From Accumulibacter sp. (GTDB lineage: Bacteria; Pseudomonadota; Gammaproteobacteria; Burkholderiales; Rhodocyclaceae): 32,715 nt of DNA. The position numbers were made by a program, and so were the translations under genes. The notes beneath the pieces are model-generated. The model searched no databases and was not told the DNA's origin. It saw nothing but the letters and a program-made list of their open reading frames with translations. The DNA lies in assembly GCF_029255285.1 (NCBI RefSeq), contig NZ_JAPUVI010000035.1, forward strand, positions 1 to 32,715. The letters are read 5' to 3'. Below, piece by piece: positions 32,595 to 32,715 of this stretch. Numbering within the stretch: the first letter of the stretch is position 1; every line of letters starts with the position of its first letter.

Positions 32595-32715
32595 TTTCGG
32601 CGCGCCCGCCACTTCGGGTTCCTGCACGCCAATGGCAAGCGCTTGATCGGCTTGCGGCATCTGTTGCTCAAGTTCGATCCCGGCCGTTTCACGCCACCGC
32701 GCAAGGAACGACCGC
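32595..32715 (+). pseudogene. Possible transposase fragment running off the window
   Basis: One + frame reads RARHFGFLHANGKRLIGLR, then a LLLKFDPGRFTPPRKERP segment, open to the end of the window. It is protein-like and resembles an internal part of some transposases, possibly of the IS91 type, but I am not sure. It begins at the edge of the 37-bp repeat, which suggests that an insertion interrupted a gene. Upstream coding sequence for it is not visible on the other side of the insertion. Confidence 0.35.

Overview
The window is GC-rich, densely coded, and carries a set of families typical of Proteobacteria: an E. coli-type nicotinate phosphoribosyltransferase, a NrtR repressor, a CstA-YjiX-YjiA block and a YhhQ transporter. 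A betaproteobacterium, possibly a Rhodocyclales or Accumulibacter-like lineage, fits best. This is inferred from gene content and composition; no rRNA or tRNA gene is present to confirm it.

Region 1 (1-7370): the tail of a Rpn/DUF4351-like protein and an LrgB remnant precede a tightly packed + strand cassette. The cassette encodes a DUF4062 protein with a probable degenerate (inactive STAND-like) P-loop region, a MoxR AAA+ ATPase, a CoxE-like vWA protein, and an 889-residue protein. The last has a helical N-terminus, two tandem TIR/deoxyribosyltransferase-like (DRHyd-type) domains and a C-terminal FGE-sulfatase/C-type-lectin domain. This looks like an NTP-dependent biological conflict system of the vWA-MoxR type. 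Strong hairpins follow it, then a block of thirteen 21-bp tandem repeats with a 63-bp higher-order period. The block is open in several frames on both strands.

Region 2 (7374-16526): a seven-gene minus-strand operon for NAD salvage. The order is nicotinamidase, nicotinate phosphoribosyltransferase, NadE, NadM-Nudix, a zinc-ribbon kinase-like protein with degenerate motifs, a vWA protein, and an adenylosuccinate-synthetase paralogue. The divergent nrtR gene and a 23-bp palindrome over the -35 box of the operon promoter point to NrtR control. The last three genes have no known place in NAD salvage and are the main functional puzzle here.

Region 3 (16527-20460): a Ca2+/Na+ antiporter remnant, a yhhQ-type queuosine precursor transporter that may be leaderless, a secreted TPR protein, and an ethylbenzene-dehydrogenase-type cytochrome c. 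The cytochrome gene lies between two decayed IS91-type transposase fragments, so it may be acquired cargo.

Region 4 (20453-25333): three minus-strand uncharacterised genes, at least one of them exported, diverge from a secreted TPR-CHAT protein with an intact His-Cys protease dyad.

Region 5 (25334-32715): an AAA ATPase stub, then cstA/btsT, yjiX and yjiA-like GTPase genes arranged as in the E. coli yji cluster. A soluble hybrid histidine kinase with an unrecognised N-terminal sensor follows. The end holds insertion-sequence debris: a 37-bp direct repeat bracketing a truncated orfA, and a possible transposase fragment running off the edge.
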